From Hyphomicrobiaceae bacterium (GTDB lineage: Bacteria > Pseudomonadota > Alphaproteobacteria > Rhizobiales > Hyphomicrobiaceae): DNA of 64,000 nucleotides. The stretch covers positions 2,852,001 through 2,916,000 of the forward strand of contig JAWKWE010000004.1 in the NCBI GenBank assembly GCA_041397645.1, in the 5' to 3' direction. This document shows positions 9,801-17,440 of the stretch, piece after piece. Numbering within the stretch: the first letter of the stretch is position 1; each line of letters begins with the position of its first letter. The translations under genes and the position numbers were made by a program. The notes beneath the pieces are model-generated. The model saw only the letters and a program-made list of their open reading frames with translations. It did no database searches and had not been told where the DNA came from.

Positions 9801-10011
9801 CGAACATGCGCGCGTCGGCAACATTTACGTCAATCGCAATCAAATCGGAGCTGTCGTTGGCGTGCAGCCGTTTGGCGGTGAAGGGCTGTCCGGCACCGGG
9901 CCAAAGGCTGGCGGTCCAAACTATTTGTTGCGCTTTGCGACCGAGCGTACGCGCTCGACTGATATTACGGCAAACGGCGGCAACTACATGCTGTTGTCGC
10001 ACTCCGACTAG
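6829..10011 (+). CDS. putA: Bifunctional proline dehydrogenase / 1-pyrroline-5-carboxylate dehydrogenase
   Basis: Oxidises proline to glutamate in two steps (FAD-dependent PRODH, then NAD-dependent P5C dehydrogenase) with substrate channelling. The 1060-aa product has an N-terminal helical region, the PRODH barrel (RIPVRLVKGAYWDSEIKWAQ, FATHNAHAVASA, FQRLHGMGEAL) and the aldehyde dehydrogenase domain with catalytic C849 in GQRCSA, E815 in AETGG, and SPWNFPLAIFTGQ. There is no ribbon-helix-helix domain at the N-terminus, so it should lack the autorepressor activity of the enterobacterial enzyme. ATG 6829 was chosen for AGGAG five bases upstream; the frame is open to an earlier start at 6763. 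A c-type cytochrome follows 65 bp downstream. Confidence 0.95.
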   Translation: MVAAVKRESTNRDRELPARDEIAAHHLIDEHRLVGALIERAVFTQDERRRAGEIARHLVHATRANAANHANIDAFMHEYGLGSEEGVILMCLAEALLRIPDSETADAFIADKISGGAWEKHRGASDSLFVNASTWGLMLTGRIMKMREAQGGNPIQSFKRLVARSGEPVIRQAVRQAVKLLGDQFVLGTTIQSALLRARPLEAKGWRFSFDMLGEAARTERDAERYFQRYMEAIDAVGQAAGPIAGTNLDAIFARPSVSIKLSALHARFEPGKEARLGRELSPRLLTLVRAARDKGIGITIDAEEQDRLDLTARTFGETFLDPQLDGWHGLGLAVQAYGKRAIPLLRWLRRLAGQTGRRIPVRLVKGAYWDSEIKWAQERGLADYPVFSRKLHTDVSYLAAMRYVLADPQAFYPQFATHNAHAVASARVAAGTSDFEFQRLHGMGEALYEAVRADDRNAPACRIYAPVGGHEDLLGYLVRRLLENGANTSFVNRLADDETPVSDIVADPVEAAERERSSGTPHPLLPRPREIFLPERKASSGLALTEASIRGPLLDDMARVLKTPFSAGPIVNGSATTGGEAAQLMLSPHDKRERVGTVRLATPSQLEEALASATAAAHRWDMTPAQERARILELAADLFERERATLLAALVREAGKTLEAAQAELREAVDFLRYYAVEARRLFAEPVTLKGPTGEENLLFLRARGVFACISPWNFPLAIFTGQISAALAAGNAVVAKPAEQTPVTAFLAVRLLHEAGVPKDVLHLVTGAGKLGEALVKDQRVSGVVFTGSNETAWAIQRTLVARQGPIVPFIAETGGLNAMIVDSSALTEQVVRDAVRSAFDSAGQRCSAARVLFVQDDAAPRVKTMLAGAIEVLDVGDPFDYATDIGPVIDEAAQDALEGHKVRMEREGREIIDLPIPEPCRAGTYVTPALYEIERFSLLEREVFGPILHLVRFSRGHIDKVVAALNATGYGLTLGLHSRIESVAEYVTEHARVGNIYVNRNQIGAVVGVQPFGGEGLSGTGPKAGGPNYLLRFATERTRSTDITANGGNYMLLSHSD

Positions 10012-10076
10012 AGCAGGCTGCAGTGCAAGCTGAAAAGCGAGAGCCTGTTCGTACAGGTGAGACGAGTGCGTTAGGT

Positions 10077-10517
10077 ATGAAGATGTTGAATGTTCGTGGA
10101 CTTGGTCTTTTCCTCTGTGCCTCCAGCCTTTTTCTGGCCGTCCCGGTCGCAGCGCGTGCGCAAGACGACGCCGAGGGCGACGACCGCGCGCTGACCGAGT
10201 ACGAGATTTCGTGCATGGACTGCCACGGTCCGAATGGCCGCGGCGATGGGCCGATGGCGCCGACATTGTCGAAGCGGCCCGCCGATCTTACCAAGATCGC
10301 CAAGGCTAATAACGGTGTATTCCCCGAAAAGCGGATAAGGGAAATGATCGATGGCCGTGCCATGGTTGCTTCGCATGGCGTACGCGACATGCCGGTGTGG
10401 GGGGCGCGCTATCGCAACTCGCCGGATCCCGATGACAAACCTTCCGACGTCGACAAGCGCGCGCGGGTTTTGATCGACCAGCTCGTTGAGTTCCTCAAGT
10501 CGATACAAGAAAAATAG
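10077..10517 (+). CDS. Secreted c-type cytochrome (mono-haem)
   Basis: Periplasmic electron carrier of about 146 aa with one covalently bound haem. It has a signal peptide (GLGLFLCASSLFLAVPVAARA, cleavage after ARA), the haem site CMDCH (C46, C49, H50) and a probable axial methionine M105 in RDMPVWG, which fits class I cytochrome c. The start is uncertain: ATG 10077, ATG 10083, or an upstream in-frame codon at 10023. It follows putA on the same strand. PRODH passes electrons to quinone, so a direct link is possible, but the adjacency may be chance. Confidence 0.85.
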   Translation: MKMLNVRGLGLFLCASSLFLAVPVAARAQDDAEGDDRALTEYEISCMDCHGPNGRGDGPMAPTLSKRPADLTKIAKANNGVFPEKRIREMIDGRAMVASHGVRDMPVWGARYRNSPDPDDKPSDVDKRARVLIDQLVEFLKSIQEK

Positions 10518-10574
10518 CTTTTCAATGCCGCGCTAACGGTGCGTGGGAGCATCTGGCTCTTATGTATTCTGGGT

Positions 10575-12635
10575 TCAGTAGGACGTCATCACAAAGCAGT
10601 CGAACGACTGCTTGCGCAGAGCCACGCAGGTATTAGCTGCAGAATTGGCATCGAAGCCGCGGAAGCGGGCGCGATAGATCGTGCGGCCGCCCTTGTCGAC
10701 GGGCTGGGTTACAGACGGGTAGTTTGCAACCACGGTGCCGGCACGCGCCTGTACCACGCTAAGCGCACGCTGGGCGTCGCCGATCGAAGCGTAGGCGCCA
10801 ATCTGAATCTCAAACCGCGAGGTGGCAGGGTCGATTGATGCGCCGCGCAAGGGGCGTCCTTCGGCAATAGCCGTCGCCTGGGCCTGCAGGGTCGAGGGAC
10901 GTTTTCCGCGCATGATACGGTTCGCCTGCTCAGAACTGAAGGTTGCACTTTGTGCAGCCGGTTCAAACGGGGGCGTCAAACTTGCGGTGAGCAATTTGGG
11001 GCGCGCAGAGGGCCTTACGATCGCGGGCGTCGGCTCAGGCGTGGCGGCGGGGGCCGATGCTAGAGCGACGGCGGCGCGAGCCTCTGGTGCGTTGGTCTCC
11101 ATGGGAGCAACGTCAGTCCGGGCAGTCACGGACGGAGTTGTCTGCTGAACCGAAGCCGGTTGGATCGTGGCTTGTTGGTCGGATTGCTCAGCGGAAGCGG
11201 CCGCGCTCGTCTGCTGCATTGGCGGGGGAACATCGCTGTTGCCAATCATGGCGACGCGGGTTTCCGGTATCGACCCAGCCATGTAGGGCCGACCTGTACC
11301 GCGCGTCGTCTTCGGCACTATGGTTTCGGTGACGTTCGGCAGGCCGCTAAAATCATTCGAAGCAACGACGGCGGAGTTGCGGAGGCCTTCATCGGGCTCG
11401 CGGGCCTCCATGTCGGTCGTTTCGGCGGTATTCGTTCGCGGCTTCTTGAAAGCGTGGCGTGGCGCAACCATGATGCGGCGGACCTTGCCCACCATCTCGA
11501 TGGGGATTTCGGGCGTTGCGGTCTTGGCTTCACCGGGCGGCGGCTCAATATCCTTGGAAGTGACAGGCGCGGGCTCCGAAGGACCCTGCGGCTCTGCTTG
11601 TGCAACGACCGTCTCGGGCCGTGCGGCGGGGCGGCTGGGTGCTTGCGCGATGGATTTTGGCTGCGCTTGTTGTGTGGGCCGGGGCGGCTCAACCGCGACG
11701 TCGGGTTGCGGCCGGGCAGGGCGCACCGCAGGCTTGGGAGGAGATTTGAGCTGAGCGACGAGAAGCGGTGCTGGCTTGCGCGTCTTGACCTTAGATGCGC
11801 GGCTCATGGCGCGCGTCAAGAGCACACGCATCTCTCCGTTGCGGGTTGCCGCGCTCGCTCCACCGAACACGGCGCCCACAAGATGACGGCCGTTGCGGTG
11901 GACCGAGGTGACGAGGTTGAAGCCTGAATCGCGCGTATAGCCGGTCTTGATGCCGTCGATGCCGCCATAACTGTTCATCAAGGTGTTGTGGTTGCGGTAG
12001 GAACGGCCGCGGAACGCGAACGAGCGGGTCGAGAACAGGCGGTAATATTGTGGGTAGTCATCTTGGAGGTGCAGGCCGAGCGTGATCATGTCACGCGCCG
12101 TCGTCACCTGATCTTGATCGGGCAGACCGGAGGCGTTTTCGAAATTGGTGCGGCTCATACCAAGTTCGCGCGCCTTGGCGTTCATCAGCCGGGCAAAATT
12201 GCGCTCCGAGCCACCGATCTTTTCAGCAAGCGCCACAGCGACGTCGTTGGCCGATTTGGTGATCAGCGCGAGAATGGCCTCACGGACGGTGATTTCCTCG
12301 CCAGGATCGAGATCGAGCTTGGAGGGAGAGGCATTTGCAGCCTCTTCGCTGATTTTCACCTTTGAGGACATGGACATGCGCCCTTGTTCGATTGTCTCGA
12401 ACGTGAGGTACAGCGTCATCATCTTGGTGAGAGAGGCGGGATGGCGGCGTTCGTCGCCATCATCGTTGTGGAGAACCGCGCCGGTATTGGCGTCGAGGAT
12501 CATGGCAGAGTGCCGCGCCGGGCGAGCTTGTGCGGGGGCGGCTGACTGCAAAAACGCAGAAAAACCGACTAATACAATCGCAAGCTGTGCGAACAACCGC
12601 AACAAGACGCCAACAATCCCTCTGACCACTCGCAA
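10575..12635 (-). CDS. D-alanyl-D-alanine carboxypeptidase with C-terminal SPOR domain
   Basis: Low-molecular-weight penicillin-binding protein that trims the terminal D-Ala of peptidoglycan pentapeptides. The 686-aa product starts with a signal peptide (hydrophobic 8-35, ending AQA). It then has a peptidase S11 domain with SLTK (S68, K71), SAN (S128, N130) and KTG (K230-G232). A very long Pro/Ala/Thr-rich linker covers about 285-590. A SPOR domain (FEIQIGAYASIGDAQRAL ... YRARFRGF) forms the end and should bind denuded septal glycan. The frame begins with TTG; a GTG two codons on is an alternative and no clear ribosome binding site decides. Enzymes of this layout are common in Hyphomicrobiales. 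Confidence 0.92.
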   Translation of the reverse strand: MRVVRGIVGVLLRLFAQLAIVLVGFSAFLQSAAPAQARPARHSAMILDANTGAVLHNDDGDERRHPASLTKMMTLYLTFETIEQGRMSMSSKVKISEEAANASPSKLDLDPGEEITVREAILALITKSANDVAVALAEKIGGSERNFARLMNAKARELGMSRTNFENASGLPDQDQVTTARDMITLGLHLQDDYPQYYRLFSTRSFAFRGRSYRNHNTLMNSYGGIDGIKTGYTRDSGFNLVTSVHRNGRHLVGAVFGGASAATRNGEMRVLLTRAMSRASKVKTRKPAPLLVAQLKSPPKPAVRPARPQPDVAVEPPRPTQQAQPKSIAQAPSRPAARPETVVAQAEPQGPSEPAPVTSKDIEPPPGEAKTATPEIPIEMVGKVRRIMVAPRHAFKKPRTNTAETTDMEAREPDEGLRNSAVVASNDFSGLPNVTETIVPKTTRGTGRPYMAGSIPETRVAMIGNSDVPPPMQQTSAAASAEQSDQQATIQPASVQQTTPSVTARTDVAPMETNAPEARAAVALASAPAATPEPTPAIVRPSARPKLLTASLTPPFEPAAQSATFSSEQANRIMRGKRPSTLQAQATAIAEGRPLRGASIDPATSRFEIQIGAYASIGDAQRALSVVQARAGTVVANYPSVTQPVDKGGRTIYRARFRGFDANSAANTCVALRKQSFDCFVMTSY

Positions 12636-13385
12636 GCCGGGCGAAAAATGCCCATGTCAGCCCAATCTGCGAGGGCAAACTGATTTCCCTGTCGGGGATG
12701 TGGCGAACAACTCGCCGCCCCCCTTGCGCTAACCCGTCTTCGGGCAGCCAACCATTGTTTTGGGGCACTTTTTTGGCGTGTTTCGCAACGCGCCATACCG
12801 GCCCTTTGAACCAGGACAGATTATCTGGTTGCCGCTGATTTAACGTTAAAAGGCATGGTAAAATGCGGGTTTGCGGGTGTTCCGTTTTGCATCACGCACA
12901 GATTGAGGGTCGCGCTGTGACGGTTCAGGTCCTTGCCTGGACCGAACGGAAGCATGTCCCCGCCGGTTGGGATTAGAAGCCGTGTTTCGGTCCAACGCGC
13001 ATCGGACTTTGAACGATAAGCCACGAGGTCGCGGGAGGTGGCCAATCGGTGCCATCAGCACCACTTCAAGACGAGTGCTTGGCTGCCTATTTTTTGCTCC
13101 GAGCGCCTTCCTATATAACAGTGACGAACAGGGGGACTACCCTGGGTGCATCGTGCAACAATCCGGGGGGTTTCCACCTTTGGCCCACCTACCTCCCGCA
13201 AAAATTGCGCTATGATCAATGGAATTGCGTCGCCTTGCGCGGCGCAGAGCGCGGGGGAGCCGGTCGTGGATGCTGCGGCGGAACCCCGACAGAAACGCAC
13301 CAAGGGAGCAGAACACGACGCAGTCCGGTTGGCCTCCAATGTGCAAGGATTCAGGAAAGACGATCGTTTTCGCGGTCGAGTACGA
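12636..13385. other. Intergenic region upstream of clpS
   Basis: About 750 bp between divergent genes. It should hold promoters for the carboxypeptidase and for clpS-clpA. A TATATAAC sequence at 13112-13119 is the best minus-10-like candidate for clpS, with no strong minus-35. Short frames on both strands lack ribosome binding sites and recognisable products. The clpS frame is open upstream to 13146, so part of this stretch could be an N-terminal extension. Confidence 0.4.
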
Positions 13386-13778
13386 ATGACAACACGATAC
13401 GAAAATATTACCGCGACTGAATTGGCGGCGCCTAGGGCCGCCAAGGAGCCCGTGCGCCGCGATGGGGGCGGGAACGATGACGAAGGCCGCACCGGCATCG
13501 TCACCAAGACTCGTCCTAAGACTAAGAAGCCGAACCTCTATAAAGTTCTTCTTCTGAACGACGACTACACGCCGATGGAGTTCGTCGTGCTCGTACTGCA
13601 GCGTTTTTTCGGCAAAGATCAGGAAGAAGCAACTCGCATCATGCTGCACGTCCACCACAAAGGCGTCGGGATTTGCGGGGTATATACTTTTGAAGTCGCT
13701 GAAACCAAGGTGACGTTGGTCATGGATTTCTCACGACAACATGGCCATCCTCTGCAATGCACCATGGAGAAAGAGTAG
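13386..13778 (+). CDS. clpS: ATP-dependent Clp protease adaptor ClpS
   Basis: N-end-rule adaptor that delivers proteins with bulky N-terminal residues to ClpAP. The core at about residues 45-130 has LLNDDYTPMEFVV, the HHKGVGICGVYT segment (binding pocket and ClpA contact) and the terminal HPLQCTMEKE. About 40 poorly conserved residues precede it. ATG 13386 gives 130 aa, and a longer in-frame form from 13212 cannot be excluded. The stop lies seven bases before the clpA start, so the two are translationally linked. Confidence 0.92.
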   Translation: MTTRYENITATELAAPRAAKEPVRRDGGGNDDEGRTGIVTKTRPKTKKPNLYKVLLLNDDYTPMEFVVLVLQRFFGKDQEEATRIMLHVHHKGVGICGVYTFEVAETKVTLVMDFSRQHGHPLQCTMEKE

Positions 13779-13785
13779 GACAACT

Positions 13786-16227
13786 TTGACGTCTCTTTCG
13801 AAAAATCTGGAAGCCACACTTCACCGTGCGCTGGAGTATGCGAACGTGCGTCGGCACGAATTCGCAACGCTTGAACATTTGTTGCTCGCGCTTGTCGACG
13901 ACCGTGATGCGGCCGCCGTGCTAAGAGCCAGCAACGTCGATATCGATCAGCTGCGCAATCGTCTGGTGGAGTATCTGGACAACGAACTGTCGCCCATCGT
14001 CTCCAAGGTGGCGCGCGATGCCCAGCCGACGAACTCTTTCCAGCGCGTGGTTCAGCGCGCGATCGTGCATGTGCAGACTTCGGGTCGCGAAGAGGTCACC
14101 GGCGCAAACGTGCTGGTCGGCATCTTCTCCGAACGCGAAAGCCATGCCGCCTATTTCCTGCACGAGCAGGATATGACGCGGTTCGACGCCGTTCAGTACA
14201 TCGCGCATGGCATCGCCAAGCGGCCCGGAATGTCCGAGGCCCGCAGTGTGCGCGGTGCTGACGAAGATACGACCGGTGAGGGCGAGGATAAGAAGCCCGG
14301 CGATGCGCTGACGGCCTACTGCGTCAACCTGAACAAGAAAGCGCGCGAGGGTAAGATTGATCCGTTGATCGGGCGCGAGCAGGAAGTTCTGCGCACGATC
14401 CAGGTGCTGTGCCGCCGCCAGAAGAACAATCCGTTGTTCGTCGGCGATCCCGGCGTCGGTAAGACGGCGATCGCGGAAGGTCTCGCCCGCAAGATCATCA
14501 AGGGCGAAGTGCCTGACGTCTTAAAGGACTCGACCATCTTCGCGCTCGACATGGGCGCGCTGCTGGCAGGCACGCGCTATCGCGGCGACTTCGAGGAGCG
14601 CCTGAAGGCGGTGATGAAGGAGATCGAGACCTTTGACGGCGCGATCCTCTTCATCGACGAGATCCACACCGTTATCGGTGCGGGCGCGACCTCTGGCGGC
14701 GCGATGGACGCTTCCAACCTGCTGAAGCCCGCGCTTCAGTCGGGGACGCTCAAGTGCATCGGCTCGACGACCTACAAGGAGTACCGGCAGCACTTCGAGA
14801 AGGATCGCGCCCTGGTGCGCCGATTCCAGAAGATCGACGTGAAAGAGCCGACGATCGAGGACTCTATCGATATCCTCAAGGGATTGAAGAGCGTGTTCGA
14901 GGATTACCATCGCATCAAGTACACCAACGAAGCCATCAAGGCCGCGGTGGAGCTGTCTGCGAAGTATATCCATGACCGCAAGCTGCCCGACAAAGCGATC
15001 GACGTAATCGACGAGACGGGTGCGTCGCAGATGCTCGTGCCGGAAGGCCGCCGCAAGAAGAAAATCACCGTCAAAGAGATAGAGGCGACGGTTGCCACGA
15101 TGGCGCGCATCCCGCCAAAGACGGTGACCAAGAGCGATGCGGAAGTGCTCGGCAACCTGGACCGTGATCTGAAGCGGCTCGTGTTCGGTCAGGACAGGGC
15201 CATCGAAGCCTTGACAAGCGCCATAAAGCTGGCGCGCGCAGGGCTTCGCGAGCCCGAGAAGCCGATTGGCTGTTATCTGTTCTCCGGTCCCACCGGCGTC
15301 GGCAAAACGGAAGTGGCCAAGCAGCTTGCCAATCTGATGGGCGTGGAATTGCTGCGCTTCGATATGTCGGAATACATGGAGAAGCACACGGTCTCGCGTC
15401 TCATCGGTGCGCCTCCAGGCTATGTCGGCTTCGATCAGGGCGGCCTTCTTACCGATGGCGTCGATCAGCATCCGCATTCTGTGCTGCTGCTCGACGAAAT
15501 CGAGAAGGCGCATCCGGATCTGTTCAACATCCTGTTGCAAGTGATGGATCACGGCAAGCTAACCGACCACAACGGCAAGTCGATCGACTTCCGCAATGTC
15601 GTGCTCATCATGACGACCAACGCGGGTGCGTCCGACATGTCCAAGCCGCCGATGGGCTTCAACCGCTCCAAGCGAGAGGGTGAGGATACCGAGGCCGTGA
15701 ACCGCCTGTTCACGCCGGAGTTCCGCAACCGCCTCGACGCGGTCGTGCCGTTCGCCGGTCTGCCGCCCGAGATCATTGCCAAGGTGGTTGAGAAGTTCGT
15801 CTTCCAGCTCGAAGCACAGCTCGCCGACCGTGGCGTGTCCATCGAGCTTTCCGACGAGGCGATCCGCTGGCTGTCCGAGAAGGGCTACGACGAGAAGTTC
15901 GGTGCACGTCCTCTGTCGCGCGTCATCCAGGAGCACATCAAGAAGCCGCTGGCCGAGGAGCTGCTCTTTGGCAGCTTGGAACATGGCGGTACGGTGAAGG
16001 TCCTGGTTGCTGGCAAAGGCGACGACCGCAAGCTCACGTTCGACCTCATTCCGGGCGATCCTTCCAAGAAGCCCAAGAGCGAGGACGATGACGAGGACGA
16101 TGGTCCGCAGCCGGTGCTGGTAGATGCCACACCGAAAAAGGCTCTGCCTGGTCCTAAGGACAAGGGTGACAGATCGACAAAATCCGGTGCGGTGCCAACC
16201 GTGCCGCGCAAGAAAAAGGACGACTGA
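13786..16227 (+). CDS. clpA: ATP-dependent Clp protease ATP-binding subunit ClpA
   Basis: Hexameric AAA+ unfoldase that feeds substrates to ClpP. The 813-aa product has the double Clp-N repeat (LHRALEYANVRRHEFATLEHLLLAL), AAA1 with Walker A GDPGVGKT (K226) and IDEIHTV, AAA2 with GPTGVGKT (K507) and LLLDEIEKAH, and a ClpB-D2-type C-terminal domain. The reading frame has no ATG at the right place; TTG 13786, with AGGA at 13777-13780, gives an N-terminus MTSLSKNLEATLHRAL matching the family. After the last AAA subdomain it carries an extra tail of about 55 residues, first acidic (EDDDEDD), then Lys/Pro-rich, which most ClpA proteins lack. Co-transcribed with clpS; terminator follows. Confidence 0.95.
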   Translation: MTSLSKNLEATLHRALEYANVRRHEFATLEHLLLALVDDRDAAAVLRASNVDIDQLRNRLVEYLDNELSPIVSKVARDAQPTNSFQRVVQRAIVHVQTSGREEVTGANVLVGIFSERESHAAYFLHEQDMTRFDAVQYIAHGIAKRPGMSEARSVRGADEDTTGEGEDKKPGDALTAYCVNLNKKAREGKIDPLIGREQEVLRTIQVLCRRQKNNPLFVGDPGVGKTAIAEGLARKIIKGEVPDVLKDSTIFALDMGALLAGTRYRGDFEERLKAVMKEIETFDGAILFIDEIHTVIGAGATSGGAMDASNLLKPALQSGTLKCIGSTTYKEYRQHFEKDRALVRRFQKIDVKEPTIEDSIDILKGLKSVFEDYHRIKYTNEAIKAAVELSAKYIHDRKLPDKAIDVIDETGASQMLVPEGRRKKKITVKEIEATVATMARIPPKTVTKSDAEVLGNLDRDLKRLVFGQDRAIEALTSAIKLARAGLREPEKPIGCYLFSGPTGVGKTEVAKQLANLMGVELLRFDMSEYMEKHTVSRLIGAPPGYVGFDQGGLLTDGVDQHPHSVLLLDEIEKAHPDLFNILLQVMDHGKLTDHNGKSIDFRNVVLIMTTNAGASDMSKPPMGFNRSKREGEDTEAVNRLFTPEFRNRLDAVVPFAGLPPEIIAKVVEKFVFQLEAQLADRGVSIELSDEAIRWLSEKGYDEKFGARPLSRVIQEHIKKPLAEELLFGSLEHGGTVKVLVAGKGDDRKLTFDLIPGDPSKKPKSEDDDEDDGPQPVLVDATPKKALPGPKDKGDRSTKSGAVPTVPRKKKDD

Positions 16228-16255
16228 CGTCCCTTCTTGCAGCACGAAAATACAC

Positions 16256-16292
16256 AACAGGCCGGACAGTGATGTCTGGCCTATTGTTTTTT
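16256..16292 (+). terminator. Rho-independent terminator of clpS-clpA
   Basis: Stem AGGCCGGACA (16259-16268) with TGTCTGGCCT (16273-16282), one G-T pair, four-base loop, followed by ATTGTTTTTT. It lies about 30 bp after the clpA stop. Confidence 0.85.
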
Positions 16293-16708
16293 ATGGGTAC
16301 CACAGGCGGGCAGATGTTTAGTGTCGTCGAATCGTTGATGCAACCTTACTCATTGCTCTTGCGGGAAACCGCAAATCACGACACCTTCAATGCATCGCTG
16401 ACTACAGCAAATGTATCTCGTCCGCTGTTACCCGCTCTCCCCCCAGAGCGTCAGCGACGAACAGAGTGAGGCAAGTCGTCCTTCTTCATTCTGTCAGCAA
16501 AGGCCATAGGCCTTGAACGGAGTGGTCCCCCCGACCACTCCGTTTTGCGTTTGAAGCTTGAAGCGCACGTTTTATCCTTTCTGGCCGCGTGCGGTTTCGC
16601 CGCCTTGAATTCCCAGCTCGGACAACAATATTAGATTTGTCTAATATAGTGACGTGCAATTACGACGTCGCGCTTTTTTGGCTTCCAGACGGCGAAGGAG
16701 CCTTCGAT
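16293..16708. other. Gene-poor stretch holding an orphan terminator
   Basis: About 415 bp between the clpA terminator and a 50-aa gene. A 66-codon frame at 16269-16469 starts inside the clpA terminator and has no ribosome binding site. The only strong signal is a second terminator at 16516-16546. The segment in front of it could therefore carry an untranslated small RNA, but no promoter was recognised. Confidence 0.35.
16516..16546 (+). terminator. Strong terminator-like hairpin with no gene in front
   Basis: Perfect 12-bp stem AACGGAGTGGTC / GACCACTCCGTT with a five-C loop, followed by TT. The clpA transcript already has its own terminator 225 bp earlier, and no coding sequence lies between them. 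Confidence 0.6.
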
Positions 16709-16861
16709 ATGCTTTCTCTGTTTTTGCTTCCAGGTGATCTGGTTTGCGATTGGGCGGGTGTGCCTGCCGAAAGCGAGCATCGTCAGGTGCTGCGTTCGTT
16801 CATCAACATGATGGTGTGGAGCGCCGTCGCGATCGGAGTAACTGTTTGGGTGATGGTTTGA
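16709..16861 (+). CDS. Small membrane peptide (50 aa)
   Basis: A 50-aa frame from ATG 16709 with AAGGAG at 16695-16700, an ideal distance upstream. The C-terminal half (about residues 28-50, INMMVWSAVAIGVTVWVMV) is a single hydrophobic helix, so a small inner-membrane peptide is likely. The N-terminal half is short and mildly acidic. The frame is open upstream to 16589, but that extension has no ribosome binding site. Not recognised. It is convergent with the HIT protein gene, 59 bp away. Confidence 0.55.
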   Translation: MLSLFLLPGDLVCDWAGVPAESEHRQVLRSFINMMVWSAVAIGVTVWVMV

Positions 16862-16920
16862 TCCGCGTCCCAGTTTGATCCGGGGCCTTGATCGGGGTGG
16901 CTCAGCATTCAGGAAGCCGA

Positions 16921-17343
16921 TCAACTCAAAGCGGCTTTGAGTTTCGACGCATTGGATTTGAGCACCTCTGCATCCTCCATCTTGCCCGCGTGTGCGCGCA
17001 GAGCTTGTCCGTCGTAGCGAGGGATGACGTGATAATGGAGATGAAACACCGTCTGTCCGCCGGCGGGTTCATTGAACTGCCAAACCGTAATGCCATCGGC
17101 ATTGAACGCCGCCTTGGATGCGATCGCTACCTTCTGCACCAACGGCAAAACCTTCGCGAGGACGGCGGGGTCCGCATCGAGGACATTGCGTGAGGGTGCT
17201 TTCGGTACCACCAAGGCGTGTCCGGGCGATTGCGGCATCACATCCATGAACACGAGCGCCGTCTCATCCTCGTAGACCTTGTGGCAGGGGATGTCGCCAC
17301 GAAGGATCTTGGCGAAGATGTTGTCGGGATCGTAAGTGGTCAT
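16921..17343 (-). CDS. HIT family hydrolase
   Basis: Small cytosolic nucleotide-binding protein of the histidine-triad family (Hint/HinT branch), which hydrolyses AMP-lysine or adenosine phosphoramidate-type bonds. The 140-aa product shows DNIFAKILRGDIPCHKVYED at the start, FMDVMPQSPGHALVVPK and the triad HLHYHVIPR near residue 105. ATG 17343 is preceded by AGGGAG at a good distance; an upstream in-frame start at 17379 is less likely. It is the last of four minus-strand genes, with a 97-bp gap to the acyltransferase upstream. Confidence 0.9.
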   Translation of the reverse strand: MTTYDPDNIFAKILRGDIPCHKVYEDETALVFMDVMPQSPGHALVVPKAPSRNVLDADPAVLAKVLPLVQKVAIASKAAFNADGITVWQFNEPAGGQTVFHLHYHVIPRYDGQALRAHAGKMEDAEVLKSNASKLKAALS

Positions 17344-17440
17344 GATCGTGTCTCCCTGGGCCGTGATTTTGCAGGCCACTTAAAGCCGATGACGCTTCGC
17401 GCGTAAAGCGCGAGGTATGGCGCGCGGCTCGTTCGCGGCG

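Noticed and set aside
14521..15552. 343-codon open frame antisense to clpA
   Set aside because: Entirely covered by strongly conserved clpA; His/Arg/Leu-rich shadow composition.
16269..16469. 66-codon frame after clpA
   Set aside because: Its start lies inside the clpA terminator hairpin and nothing supports translation.
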